Source: an archaeon
Lineage (GTDB): Archaea > Nanobdellota > Nanobdellia > Pacearchaeales > GW2011-AR1
Assembly (NCBI GenBank): GCA_021107855.1
Contig: JAIORZ010000011.1
Location: 133,686-197,685 of the forward strand
Reading direction: 5' to 3'
DNA length: 64,000 nt
The stretch's first letter is position 1, and each line of letters opens with the position of its first letter. The position numbers and the translations under genes are program-made. The notes under the pieces were generated by a model. The model had not been told where the DNA came from. It did no database searches and saw only the letters and a list, made by a program, of their open reading frames with translations. This document shows positions 28,222-36,616 of this stretch, one piece after another.

Positions 28222-28866
28222 ATGGCGAGAGACAAGGGTTTTTATATAACATTAGAAGGACCAGAGGGATCTGGTAAGTCGACACAGATAAAGGGAGTTC
28301 GGGATGGATTGATTGAGAGGGGATTGGAGGTTGTGGTCACGAGAGAGCCTGGGGGGACGAAGATAGGTAGGAAGTTTAGGGCAGTGTTGTTGGATCCGGA
28401 GAGTAAGAGAATAGTTCCGAAAGCAGAATTGCTTGGTTATATTGCCGATAGAGCTCAGCATTATGAGGAGAGAATAAAACCTTCTTTGGCTTCTGGGAAG
28501 TCTGTTTTGAGTGATAGGGGACCTGATGCGACCTTGTTATATCAGGGTTATGCGAGGGGGTTAGATCTTAAATTAATTGAACAATTAAATAATATTGCTC
28601 TTGATGGTCGTTTGCCGGATTTGACGATTTTTATAGCGGGTGATGCGGAATATTTTTTAAGGAGAGCATGGGAGTCGATTGATAAAACAAGTGATACTCA
28701 AACGCGATTTGAGCAGGAAGCCCTTGAATTTCATAAAAAGGTTGTTGATGGGATTTATGATCTTGCTCCAACAAATGAAAGGTATGTGATTGTTGAAGAT
28801 AATGAAGGGGATTCGATAAAAACTATCAATAAGAGAATAATGGAAGCAATTGATAGCCGTCTTTAA
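28222..28866 (+). CDS. tmk: Thymidylate kinase
   Basis: YITLEGPEGSGKSTQIKGV, VVTREPGGTKIG, LSDRGPDATLLYQG. Confidence 0.93.
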   Translation: MARDKGFYITLEGPEGSGKSTQIKGVRDGLIERGLEVVVTREPGGTKIGRKFRAVLLDPESKRIVPKAELLGYIADRAQHYEERIKPSLASGKSVLSDRGPDATLLYQGYARGLDLKLIEQLNNIALDGRLPDLTIFIAGDAEYFLRRAWESIDKTSDTQTRFEQEALEFHKKVVDGIYDLAPTNERYVIVEDNEGDSIKTINKRIMEAIDSRL

Positions 28867-29071
28867 TTTGAGGGCTTTAAATTTATTAAATATTTTTTCT
28901 ATTTCTCTTCGTGGATTTTGAAGATTTTATTTTTGATATTTTGCCTTCTTAAAGGTGTGTAATCATTCAAAAAAAGTGACTGTCCGTTTTCGATGTTAAC
29001 TATTGTTAACGAAAGTGTATCTTTTATGACAACAATCTTTAAATAGTTAAGATATTAGTTTTGTCCTGTAA

Positions 29072-29087
29072 CTACAATTTATTGTGG
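29072..29087. promoter_or_regulatory. Putative NrdR box 1 (CTACAATTTATTGTGG)
   Basis: Near-palindrome resembling the NrdR box aCaCwAtATaTwGtGt; 32 bp centre-to-centre from box 2; upstream of nrdR. Confidence 0.7.
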
Positions 29088-29103
29088 TTAAAAGGGGTGC
29101 GAG

Positions 29104-29119
29104 ATACAATATCTTGTAT
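29104..29119. promoter_or_regulatory. Putative NrdR box 2 (ATACAATATCTTGTAT)
   Basis: Near-palindrome resembling NrdR box; 4 bp from a TATA-like TATAAAATA. Confidence 0.72.
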
Positions 29120-29123
29120 TCAC

Positions 29124-29132
29124 TATAAAATA
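29124..29132 (+). promoter_or_regulatory. TATA-box of nrdR-nrdD operon (tataaaata)
   Basis: tataaaata about 50 bp upstream of nrdR ATG. Confidence 0.5.
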
Positions 29133-29175
29133 ACTAAAATCATACTTTCATTCGGTTGAGAGTAAAAAGTCAAAA

Positions 29176-29616
29176 ATGAGATGCCCATACTGTAATTCGA
29201 GTGAATTGAAGGTCACGGATAAGCGGGATTCTGGTGCGGAGACTAGGAGGAGAAGGGAGTGTTTGAAGTGCAAGAAGCGGTTTACGACGTATGAGCGGGT
29301 GGAGTTGGATTTGAGTATTATTAAGAAGGATGGGAGGCGGGAGAAGTTTTCGCGAGACAAGTTGTTTAATGGGCTGATTAAGAGTCTTGAGAAGAGGCCG
29401 TTTTCGAGCGAGGAGATAGAGAAGCTTGTTGATGATATAGTCGCGAATGTTTATCGGGTTGCGAAAGATAAGGATATTAAGGGTTCGAGGGTCGGGGAAA
29501 TTGTGATGGCGAAGTTGAAGCGGTTGGATAAGGTTGCGTATATTCGGTTTGCGGCGGTTTATCGGGATTTCGCGGATATAGAGGATTTCAGGGAGGAGAT
29601 TAGGAAATTAAATTAA
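29176..29616 (+). CDS. nrdR: Transcriptional repressor NrdR
   Basis: MRCPYCNSSELKVTDKRDSGAETRRRRECLKCKKRFTTYERVE zinc ribbon plus ATP-cone. Confidence 0.97.
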   Translation: MRCPYCNSSELKVTDKRDSGAETRRRRECLKCKKRFTTYERVELDLSIIKKDGRREKFSRDKLFNGLIKSLEKRPFSSEEIEKLVDDIVANVYRVAKDKDIKGSRVGEIVMAKLKRLDKVAYIRFAAVYRDFADIEDFREEIRKLN

Positions 29617-29627
29617 AATGGTAAAAA

Positions 29628-31784
29628 ATGAAAAAGATTAGAAAAAGAGATGGAAGCGTTGTATTCTTTCAGGCGGACAAGATTGAGGGCGCGATTTGGA
29701 AGGCGGTTAGGGCTGTTGGCGGTAAAGATCGGGAGAGGGCGAAGGAGATTTCTGGAAAGGTTGTTGAGAAGTTGGAGCAGGTTTATGGGGAGCATGGGAT
29801 TTCTGATGTTGAGGATGTGCAGGATTTGATTGAGAAGGTTTTGATTGAGGAGGGGCATGCGAAGGTTGGGAAGGCGTTTATTTTGTATAGGAAGAGTCGG
29901 GAGGAGTTGCGGGACGTCAAGGGTTTGTTTGATACTATCGAGGCTGTTGAGGATTATATTGGGCTGAATGATTGGATGGTTAAGGAGAATTCGAATATGG
30001 GTTATAGTTTGCAGGGTTTGAATAATTATATTGCGACGAAGATTGTTGCGAATTATTGGATGAGGCGGATTTATCCTGAGGCGATTCGGAAGGTTCACGA
30101 GGCTGGTGATTTGCATGTTCATGATTTGGGGACGCTTGGGGCTTATTGTGTTGGTTGGGATTTGAAGGATTTGTTGATGGTTGGGTTTAAGGGAGTGAAG
30201 GGGAAGGTTGAGAGTAAGCCCGCTAAGCATTTGAGGACGGCGTTGGGTCAGATGGTGAATTTCTTTTATACGTTGCAGGGTGAGTCAGCTGGTGCGCAGG
30301 CGTTTTCCAATTTTGATACTTTGCTTGCGCCGTTTATTCGTTATGACAAATTGAGTTATAAGCAGGTGAAGCAGTCAATGCAGGAGTTCGTGTTTAATAT
30401 GGCTGTTCCGACTCGAGTTGGTTTTCAGACGCCGTTTACTAATATTACGATGGATTTGGAGGTGCCGAGTTATATGAAGGATGAGTATGTTGTTGTTGGT
30501 GGGGAGTTGAAGATGGAGAAGTATGGGGATTTTCAGGAGGAGATGAATATGGTGAATAGAGCGTTTGCGGAGTGTATGCTCGAGGGTGATGCGAGTGGTC
30601 AGGTTTTTACTTTTCCGATTCCGACTTATAATATTACGAAGGAGTTTGATTTTGATAAGCCTGAGTATGATTTGATTTGGGAGATGACGGCGAAGTATGG
30701 GATTCCGTATTTTTCGAATTTTGTGAACTCGGATATGAAGCCTGAGGATGCGAGGAGTATGTGTTGTCGGTTGAGGATTGATAATACTGAGTTGAGGAAA
30801 CGGGGTGGTGGTTTGTTTGGGGCGAATCCTCTGACTGGTTCGATTGGTGTTGTGACGATTAATATGGCGCGGCTTGGTTATGTGTCGACCAGCGAGGACG
30901 ATTTTTTAACGCGGCTTGATAATTTGATGGAGCTTGCTAAAGAGAGTCTTGAGATTAAGCGGAAGACTATTGAGAGGTTTACGGAGATGGGACTTTATCC
31001 GTATTCGAGGTTTTATTTGAGGAAGGTTCATGAGAGGTTTGGTGAGTATTGGAAGAATCATTTTGGGACGATTGGTCTTTTGGGAATGAATGAGGCTGTG
31101 AAGAATTTTATACCGGGTGATGATATTACGACGGAGAAGGGTAAGGCTTTTGCTTTGAAGATTTTGGATTTTATGAGGGAGCGTATGATTGAATATCAGG
31201 AGGAGACGGGGAGTATTTATAATTTGGAGGCGACTCCGGGAGAAGGGACGACTTATCGTTTTGCGCGGATGGATAAGAAGAGGTTTGGTCGGATTATTGT
31301 TGCGAATGAGGAGTCTGTTCAGGCGGGGGCTAAGCCCTATTATACTAATTCGTCGCAGTTGCCGGTTGATTTTACGGATGACGTTTTTGAGGCGCTTGAT
31401 TGTCAGGACGAGTTGCAGTGCAAGTATACTGGCGGGACGGTGTTTCATACTTTTGTTGGAGAGAAGATGACGACGGATGCTGTTAAGAGGGTGGTGGAGA
31501 AGATTTCGAGTAATTATCATTTGCCTTATTTTACGATTTCTCCGACGTTTTCGATTTGTCCGATTCATGGATATTTGAGTGGGGAGCATGAGTATTGTCC
31601 GAAGTGTGATTTGGAGGTTGCTAGAGGAGAAGTTAGTGCGGCTGATGATGTTGTCGCGGAAAAAGAAGTTGAGAAAAAGCTTGTTGAGATTGAGGTTAGT
31701 CCTAATAAGGTTGCTGAGAAGATTAGTGCATTTAGCGAAGAATCTAAAATAAAATTGGGAGGTGATACCAATGGCGAGGACTAA
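29628..31784 (+). CDS. nrdD: Anaerobic ribonucleoside-triphosphate reductase, catalytic part lacking the glycyl-radical segment
   Basis: N-terminal ATP-cone; SICPIHGYLSGEHEYCPKCD zinc site near C-terminus; no RVxGY motif in this frame. Confidence 0.96.
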   Translation: MKKIRKRDGSVVFFQADKIEGAIWKAVRAVGGKDRERAKEISGKVVEKLEQVYGEHGISDVEDVQDLIEKVLIEEGHAKVGKAFILYRKSREELRDVKGLFDTIEAVEDYIGLNDWMVKENSNMGYSLQGLNNYIATKIVANYWMRRIYPEAIRKVHEAGDLHVHDLGTLGAYCVGWDLKDLLMVGFKGVKGKVESKPAKHLRTALGQMVNFFYTLQGESAGAQAFSNFDTLLAPFIRYDKLSYKQVKQSMQEFVFNMAVPTRVGFQTPFTNITMDLEVPSYMKDEYVVVGGELKMEKYGDFQEEMNMVNRAFAECMLEGDASGQVFTFPIPTYNITKEFDFDKPEYDLIWEMTAKYGIPYFSNFVNSDMKPEDARSMCCRLRIDNTELRKRGGGLFGANPLTGSIGVVTINMARLGYVSTSEDDFLTRLDNLMELAKESLEIKRKTIERFTEMGLYPYSRFYLRKVHERFGEYWKNHFGTIGLLGMNEAVKNFIPGDDITTEKGKAFALKILDFMRERMIEYQEETGSIYNLEATPGEGTTYRFARMDKKRFGRIIVANEESVQAGAKPYYTNSSQLPVDFTDDVFEALDCQDELQCKYTGGTVFHTFVGEKMTTDAVKRVVEKISSNYHLPYFTISPTFSICPIHGYLSGEHEYCPKCDLEVARGEVSAADDVVAEKEVEKKLVEIEVSPNKVAEKISAFSEESKIKLGGDTNGED

Positions 31785-31893
31785 ATGCGAGGTGTGGAGT
31801 CGTGTCGTGGGATACTTGAGACCAACTGAGCGGTGGAATGACGGAAAGTTAGCTGAGTTTGGGGATAGGGCTGTATTTTCTAATAAGTGTTAA
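31771..31893 (+). CDS. Detached glycyl-radical domain of NrdD (40 aa)
   Basis: MARTKCEVWSRVVGYLRPTERWNDGKLAEFGDRAVFSNKC contains RVVGYLRP; SD GGAGGTGAT at 31758-31766; overlaps nrdD stop in another frame. Confidence 0.9.
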   Translation: MARTKCEVWSRVVGYLRPTERWNDGKLAEFGDRAVFSNKC

Positions 31894-31901
31894 TTCGTGA
31901 T

Positions 31902-31926
31902 AGCCTGAGGGGTCAGGCTGTTTTTG
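31902..31926 (+). terminator. Hairpin plus T-tract between glycyl-radical ORF and nrdG
   Basis: AGCCTGA-GGGG-TCAGGCT followed by GTTTTTGG. Confidence 0.6.
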
Positions 31927-31935
31927 GTTTTTACT

Positions 31936-32640
31936 ATGAAAATGAAAATTGCTGGTTTGCAGAAGGTTTCGACGATTGATTATCCGGGCGAGATTTGTTG
32001 TGTTATTTTTTTGTGGGGGTGTAATTTCAGATGTGGGTTTTGTTATAATCCTGATTTGGTGATTAAAGATAGTGAGGGTGGGTTTTCTGAGGGGAGGGTT
32101 TTGGAGTTTTTGAAAAAAAGGAGTGGTAAATTGGATGGGGTTTGTATTACTGGGGGTGAACCGTTGATGAGTTTGGATTTTGATTTTGTGAGGAAGATTA
32201 AAGATATGGGTTTTAAGATTAAGGTGGATAGTAATGGCAGTTTTCCGGAGAAGTTGAGGGAGATGGTTGAGGGTAAGTTGGTTGATTATATTGCGATGGA
32301 TGTTAAGGGGGCGAAGGAGGATTATGAGAAGATTGCGGGAGTTAGTGTTGATGTTGGGAAGATTGAGGAGGCGATTAGGATTGTGGATGATTTTGGCGGG
32401 GAGTTTCGGACGACGGTTGTTCCGGGGTTGCATGATGGGGAGAAACTGAAGAAAATGGGAAAGTGGATGGGCGAGGTTTGTGGGGGAAAGCCCAAGAGAA
32501 TTTTTTTGCAGGGGTTTAAAGGAGGTAAGGGGATGATTGACCCGTCGTTTGTTTCGAAGGACGAGGTTTTGGAGGAGGAGTTGATTCGGTTGAAGGATGG
32601 GTTGAAGGATTTGTTTGGCGAGGTTGGTGTTAGAGTATAA
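31936..32640 (+). CDS. nrdG: Anaerobic RNR activating protein (radical SAM)
   Basis: IDYPGEICCVIFLWGCNFRCGFCYNPDLV CxxxCxxC motif; GGEPLMSLD; follows nrdD. Confidence 0.93.
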   Translation: MKMKIAGLQKVSTIDYPGEICCVIFLWGCNFRCGFCYNPDLVIKDSEGGFSEGRVLEFLKKRSGKLDGVCITGGEPLMSLDFDFVRKIKDMGFKIKVDSNGSFPEKLREMVEGKLVDYIAMDVKGAKEDYEKIAGVSVDVGKIEEAIRIVDDFGGEFRTTVVPGLHDGEKLKKMGKWMGEVCGGKPKRIFLQGFKGGKGMIDPSFVSKDEVLEEELIRLKDGLKDLFGEVGVRV

Positions 32641-32674
32641 TAATTTTTATAAAGAGGGCTGATGTTGGTGAGGT

Positions 32675-32983
32675 ATGAAAGTGGATATTGCTAAAGTTCT
32701 TTGCGAAAGGTTTTATGAGAGATGTGCGGAGCCGTTTAAGAATCCAGAGGTGGTTAGTGCTTTTTTTGATAGGGTTGTGAAGTCAAAATGGGGAGATCGT
32801 ATAACTGCCTATAATATGTTTGTGTCTGCGGGCGAGATGTCAGAGAAAAACAAAGGGATTTATATTAGACATGCTAAAGAAATTGCGCGAGCGGGATTTG
32901 CGGTTGATGATTTTTGTGATAACATCATAGAGGGTGGAGAGAATACATTGGACAATTTATTGTCTTATCTTAAAGTGGAATAG
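32675..32983 (+). CDS. Hypothetical protein (102 aa)
   Basis: ORF with upstream TATA tttataaag. Confidence 0.5.
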   Translation: MKVDIAKVLCERFYERCAEPFKNPEVVSAFFDRVVKSKWGDRITAYNMFVSAGEMSEKNKGIYIRHAKEIARAGFAVDDFCDNIIEGGENTLDNLLSYLKVE

Positions 32984-33050
32984 TGGTTTGTGATTGTTGG
33001 TGTTATCGGTGATTACAAAAGGTTAAAAAGATTTGGGCGTGTTAGTAATT

Positions 33051-34268
33051 ATGAATTTTAATGAAGAGGCTTTGGTTTATCACCGAGGTAAAAAGAGAGC
33101 GGGGAAGATAGGGACGGAGATTTTGACTTCTGTTGCTGGGAAGGAGGATTTGAGTTTGGCTTATAGTCCTGGTGTTGCGGTTCCGTGTTTGGAGATTGTG
33201 AAAGATAAAGAGAAGGTTTATGAGTATACCGGAAAGGGGAATCGGGTTGCGGTTGTGAGTAATGGGAGTGCGGTTTTGGGGCTTGGGAATATTGGCGCGT
33301 TGGCGGGGAAGCCGGTTATGGAAGGGAAGGCTTTGTTGTTTAAACATTTTGGAGGGATTGATGCTGTGGATGTTGAGATTGACAGCGAAGCTGTGGATGA
33401 GATTGTGAGGACGGTTGAGTTGATTTCTCCAACGTATGGCGGGATTAGTTTGGAGGATTTTAAGGCTCCTGAATGTTTCGAGATTGAGACTCAGTTGAAG
33501 AAAAAGTTAGGTATACCAATTTTTCATGATGACCAGCATGGGACGGCAGTTGTTGTTGGTGCGGGTTTGTTGAATGCTTTGAAGATTGCTGGGAAGAACA
33601 TAGGAGACGTTAAGATTGTAATTAATGGGGCTGGGGCTGCGGGAATTGCAATTGGGAAGATGTTGTTTTCATTAGGCGCTGGAAAAGAGAAGTTGATTCT
33701 TTGTGATTCTAGGGGTGTTGTTTCTTCGAAGCGTAAGGGTTTGGATAAATCTAAGCTTGAATTTGCTGTTAAGATGGAAGGGGAATTGGAGAATGTTGTC
33801 GATGGTGCGAATGTTTTTATTGGAGTTTCGAAAAAAGATTTATTGACGCCGAAAATGTTGAAAAGTATGGCTAAGGATAGGATTGTTTTTGCTTTGGCGA
33901 ATCCGGATTCTGAAATTGCTTGGGATTTGGCGCACGAGACTTGTGATGATGTGATTATGGCGACGGGGCGGAGTGATTTGCCTAATCAGGTGAATAATGT
34001 TTTGGTGTTTCCTGGGATTTTTCGTGGGGCGCTTGATTGTCGGGCTAGGGAGATTAATGAAGAGATGAAAATAGGGGCGGTTGAGGCTTTGGTTGGTTTG
34101 GTTGGGGAGCCGACGAGGGAGAGGTTTATTGTTGATATTTTTGATGAGAGGGTTGTTGTTGAGGTTGCTTATGGTGTGGCGAAGGCTGCGGTTGAGTTTG
34201 GTGTTGCTATGAGTGGGTTTGATTTGGAGGGGTATTGGGGTAAATTAGAAAAGGAGTTTTTGAAATGA
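33051..34268 (+). CDS. NAD(P)-dependent malic enzyme
   Basis: DLSLAYSPGVAVPCLEI, VVSNGSAVLGLGNIGALAGKPVMEGKALLFK, IFHDDQHGTAVVVGAGLLNA, INGAGAAGIAIGKML. Confidence 0.96.
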   Translation: MNFNEEALVYHRGKKRAGKIGTEILTSVAGKEDLSLAYSPGVAVPCLEIVKDKEKVYEYTGKGNRVAVVSNGSAVLGLGNIGALAGKPVMEGKALLFKHFGGIDAVDVEIDSEAVDEIVRTVELISPTYGGISLEDFKAPECFEIETQLKKKLGIPIFHDDQHGTAVVVGAGLLNALKIAGKNIGDVKIVINGAGAAGIAIGKMLFSLGAGKEKLILCDSRGVVSSKRKGLDKSKLEFAVKMEGELENVVDGANVFIGVSKKDLLTPKMLKSMAKDRIVFALANPDSEIAWDLAHETCDDVIMATGRSDLPNQVNNVLVFPGIFRGALDCRAREINEEMKIGAVEALVGLVGEPTRERFIVDIFDERVVVEVAYGVAKAAVEFGVAMSGFDLEGYWGKLEKEFLK

Positions 34269-34330
34269 GAGTTAATATTTTAAATTGAAAGATAGATAAT
34301 TTTATATAATTTGTTAGTGATATATTTGTT

Positions 34331-35293
34331 ATGGTGAGCTTGAGAGTTGATGTGAGTAAAAAGGATTTTGTTTGGATAATTCCCTTGGTTACTATATTGA
34401 TTATTGGTATTTCTTATGCTTATGGTACTTCCGAGCCGTCGGTAATGGGACATAGCACTGGAGAATTAGAGTTGGGCCCAATTACATTATCGGGGAGTGA
34501 TGTTGGTATTGGGACAACAAGCCCGAGTCAAAGACTTGATGTTGTGGGGAATATAGAAGCAAATGGAAACATTAGGATTCCTGCTACAGCAGAACCTGGG
34601 AGGGCTATAGAAATAGGGACAGGTAGGACAGAGAATGGTTATGCGTATATTGATTTGATAGGAGATGCGACGTATACAGATTATGGGTTTAGACTAATAA
34701 GGAATAATAATGGTGCAAATGCGAATTCAAGAATAATTCATCGAGGCGCTGGAGCATTACAAATGATGGCCTTGGAATCAGGTCCGGTTTGGCTTGGGAG
34801 TGATGGGAGTGTTGATATGGCAATTATTTCTGGTGGCAATGTTGGTATTGGGACGATTAATCCTGTAGCGAGGTTTGAAGTTGCGGGGGGTCGGGTGGAG
34901 TTTACTGCTAATAGTGATGCTTCTGGTGCGGTAGGGTCGGGCACATTGGAGATAGCAAATGCTTTAAGGTTTGATGGAAACGAAATTATAACGAATACGG
35001 GTAGTACGCTTTATGTTCAAAATGACAATAATGGAGATTTGCAAGTAGATGGTTCTACTTTTGTGGTCGATGCGTCGACTAATAGGGTTGGTATTGGGAC
35101 GAGTAGTCCGAGTCAAAAACTTGATATTGTAGGGAATATAGAAGTGGATGGAATATGTTTCAAACCGATGAGATTGGTCAGATGTTATAATAGTCGGTCA
35201 GGAGACCATATGACGTGGCTGAATAGTGAGGCTGAGTGTAGTGGTGCAGGATATAATATAGAGGCTACTAGATGGATTCTTGCCCAGTGTTGA
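34331..35293 (+). CDS. Membrane-anchored surface/fibre-like protein with GNVGIGT(T/I)(S/N)P repeats
   Basis: DVGIGTTSPSQRLDVVGNIEANGNIRI, GGNVGIGTINPVARFEVAG, RVGIGTSSPSQKLDIVGNIEVDG; N-terminal TM. Confidence 0.75.
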   Translation: MVSLRVDVSKKDFVWIIPLVTILIIGISYAYGTSEPSVMGHSTGELELGPITLSGSDVGIGTTSPSQRLDVVGNIEANGNIRIPATAEPGRAIEIGTGRTENGYAYIDLIGDATYTDYGFRLIRNNNGANANSRIIHRGAGALQMMALESGPVWLGSDGSVDMAIISGGNVGIGTINPVARFEVAGGRVEFTANSDASGAVGSGTLEIANALRFDGNEIITNTGSTLYVQNDNNGDLQVDGSTFVVDASTNRVGIGTSSPSQKLDIVGNIEVDGICFKPMRLVRCYNSRSGDHMTWLNSEAECSGAGYNIEATRWILAQC

Positions 35294-35332
35294 TGAGGAT
35301 TGGAAGGAGAGTTTTTGAAGGATATAAATTGG

Positions 35333-36442
35333 TTATTTAGAAAGAAAATGCTTTCCTAGTCTTATTCCTTTTTGTCCTTGGTAGCTTGTGTTTAATCCAT
35401 TTTGTCCATATGTTCTAATAGGTTTGTCTTGTAAGTTAAAAAAATCTACACCTGCGATGACTTGTCCGTGTGTAAAAGAAAAGGGGGCACCTAGGTTTCT
35501 GACTTCTGCGACAATTTGACCTGTAAAACCAGGGTCGAAGAATCCGGCATAATGTGATCTGAATTCACCAACGGAGGTTTTTATGTCAATCATTTCGGCG
35601 CAATAATCAGCAGGTATTTTTAACATCTCTTGTGTTCCAAAAACGCAAAAAGCATTTTCGGGTATTATATATTCTCCAAATTTGTTTAAATGAATTTCAT
35701 CGAAATAATCTTTCCAGCTAGTTGCTCTTTGTATCCAATTTACTCTTGGAGCGTTCGGTTTTGCGATATATCCCTTAATTTTTCCTTTTAGATTTATGGT
35801 TAATGGGAAAAATCCATTTTTTAGGTTTTCTTCGAATTTGGATTGTTTAATGGGGTAGCTATTTTTATTGATGATTAATCCATTATGTCTGTGGGCGTAA
35901 TTTAATTCTTCTATTGACATGGATTTTGTGGGGTTGTCTTGAATTCTTAGTTGGCTTAAGGAATCACCTTCTCTTAATTCTAAATCAAATGAGCGAGGGA
36001 ATATTTCTATCCATAATTTTCCTTTATATCCAGAGGGTATTTTGTCGAATTCTCTGCCTTTTCCGGTTAGTATTCTGACATGCACGTCGCTTCTTCCCGA
36101 GGAGCTTTTGGGATTTGTTCTTCCGCATAGATAATCAGGTAAGTTTAATTCTTCTAGAATGGGGGCGACATATATTTTTCCTTTATGTAAAAAGTGGGAT
36201 GGGTCTAAAAATGTGTTAAAAGAATTGCATCTTTCGGTTAGAAATTTTTCGAAATTGGAACCTCTGGGAATTTCTGAACTGGGCATATTGTAAATGTAGC
36301 CACCACCGATTTTCAAATCTAATGAGGAGGGCTGTATTTGTGAGCTGTTGATTTCCTTATGGTTGTTCCTATAAGGGGTTCTCGTTTTTATGGATTTGTT
36401 TTTAATTAATTTTTCTAATCCTTCGTCCGATAAAACTCCCAT
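35333..36442 (-). CDS. dCTP deaminase-like protein, long (tandem-domain) form
   Basis: SSQIQPSSLDLKIGGGYIYNMPSSEIPR; GRTNPKSSSGRSDVHVRILTG; second domain with GEFRSHYAGFFDPGFTGQIVAEVRNLGAPFSFTHGQVIAGVDFF. Confidence 0.85.
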   Translation of the reverse strand: MGVLSDEGLEKLIKNKSIKTRTPYRNNHKEINSSQIQPSSLDLKIGGGYIYNMPSSEIPRGSNFEKFLTERCNSFNTFLDPSHFLHKGKIYVAPILEELNLPDYLCGRTNPKSSSGRSDVHVRILTGKGREFDKIPSGYKGKLWIEIFPRSFDLELREGDSLSQLRIQDNPTKSMSIEELNYAHRHNGLIINKNSYPIKQSKFEENLKNGFFPLTINLKGKIKGYIAKPNAPRVNWIQRATSWKDYFDEIHLNKFGEYIIPENAFCVFGTQEMLKIPADYCAEMIDIKTSVGEFRSHYAGFFDPGFTGQIVAEVRNLGAPFSFTHGQVIAGVDFFNLQDKPIRTYGQNGLNTSYQGQKGIRLGKHFLSK

Positions 36443-36539
36443 TCCCATGAGGAGATATGTTGATTCTGGTTTTAAAATAAATATGTCTTGAGATATATAG
36501 GTTAAGGATAGTTTTTTAAATTGAAATTTTATTTAATTT

Positions 36540-36555
36540 ATATGGCTCCGTAGCT
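36540..36555 (+). repeat. Truncated copy of tRNA-Lys 5' end and its flank
   Basis: atatggctccgtagct identical to 36613-36628, offset 73 bp; intervening hairpin-rich GC sequence. Confidence 0.8.
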
Positions 36556-36616
36556 TCCCGCCGGGATGACCCGCTTTGCGGCCCTCAGCCTTAATAGGAC
36601 TTCGCAGTCGCCATAT

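Noticed and set aside
31750-31790. Programmed frameshift producing full-length NrdD as primary explanation
   Set aside because: Possible in the short overlap, but a good SD plus ATG and no obvious slippery sequence favour independent initiation; kept only as an alternative.
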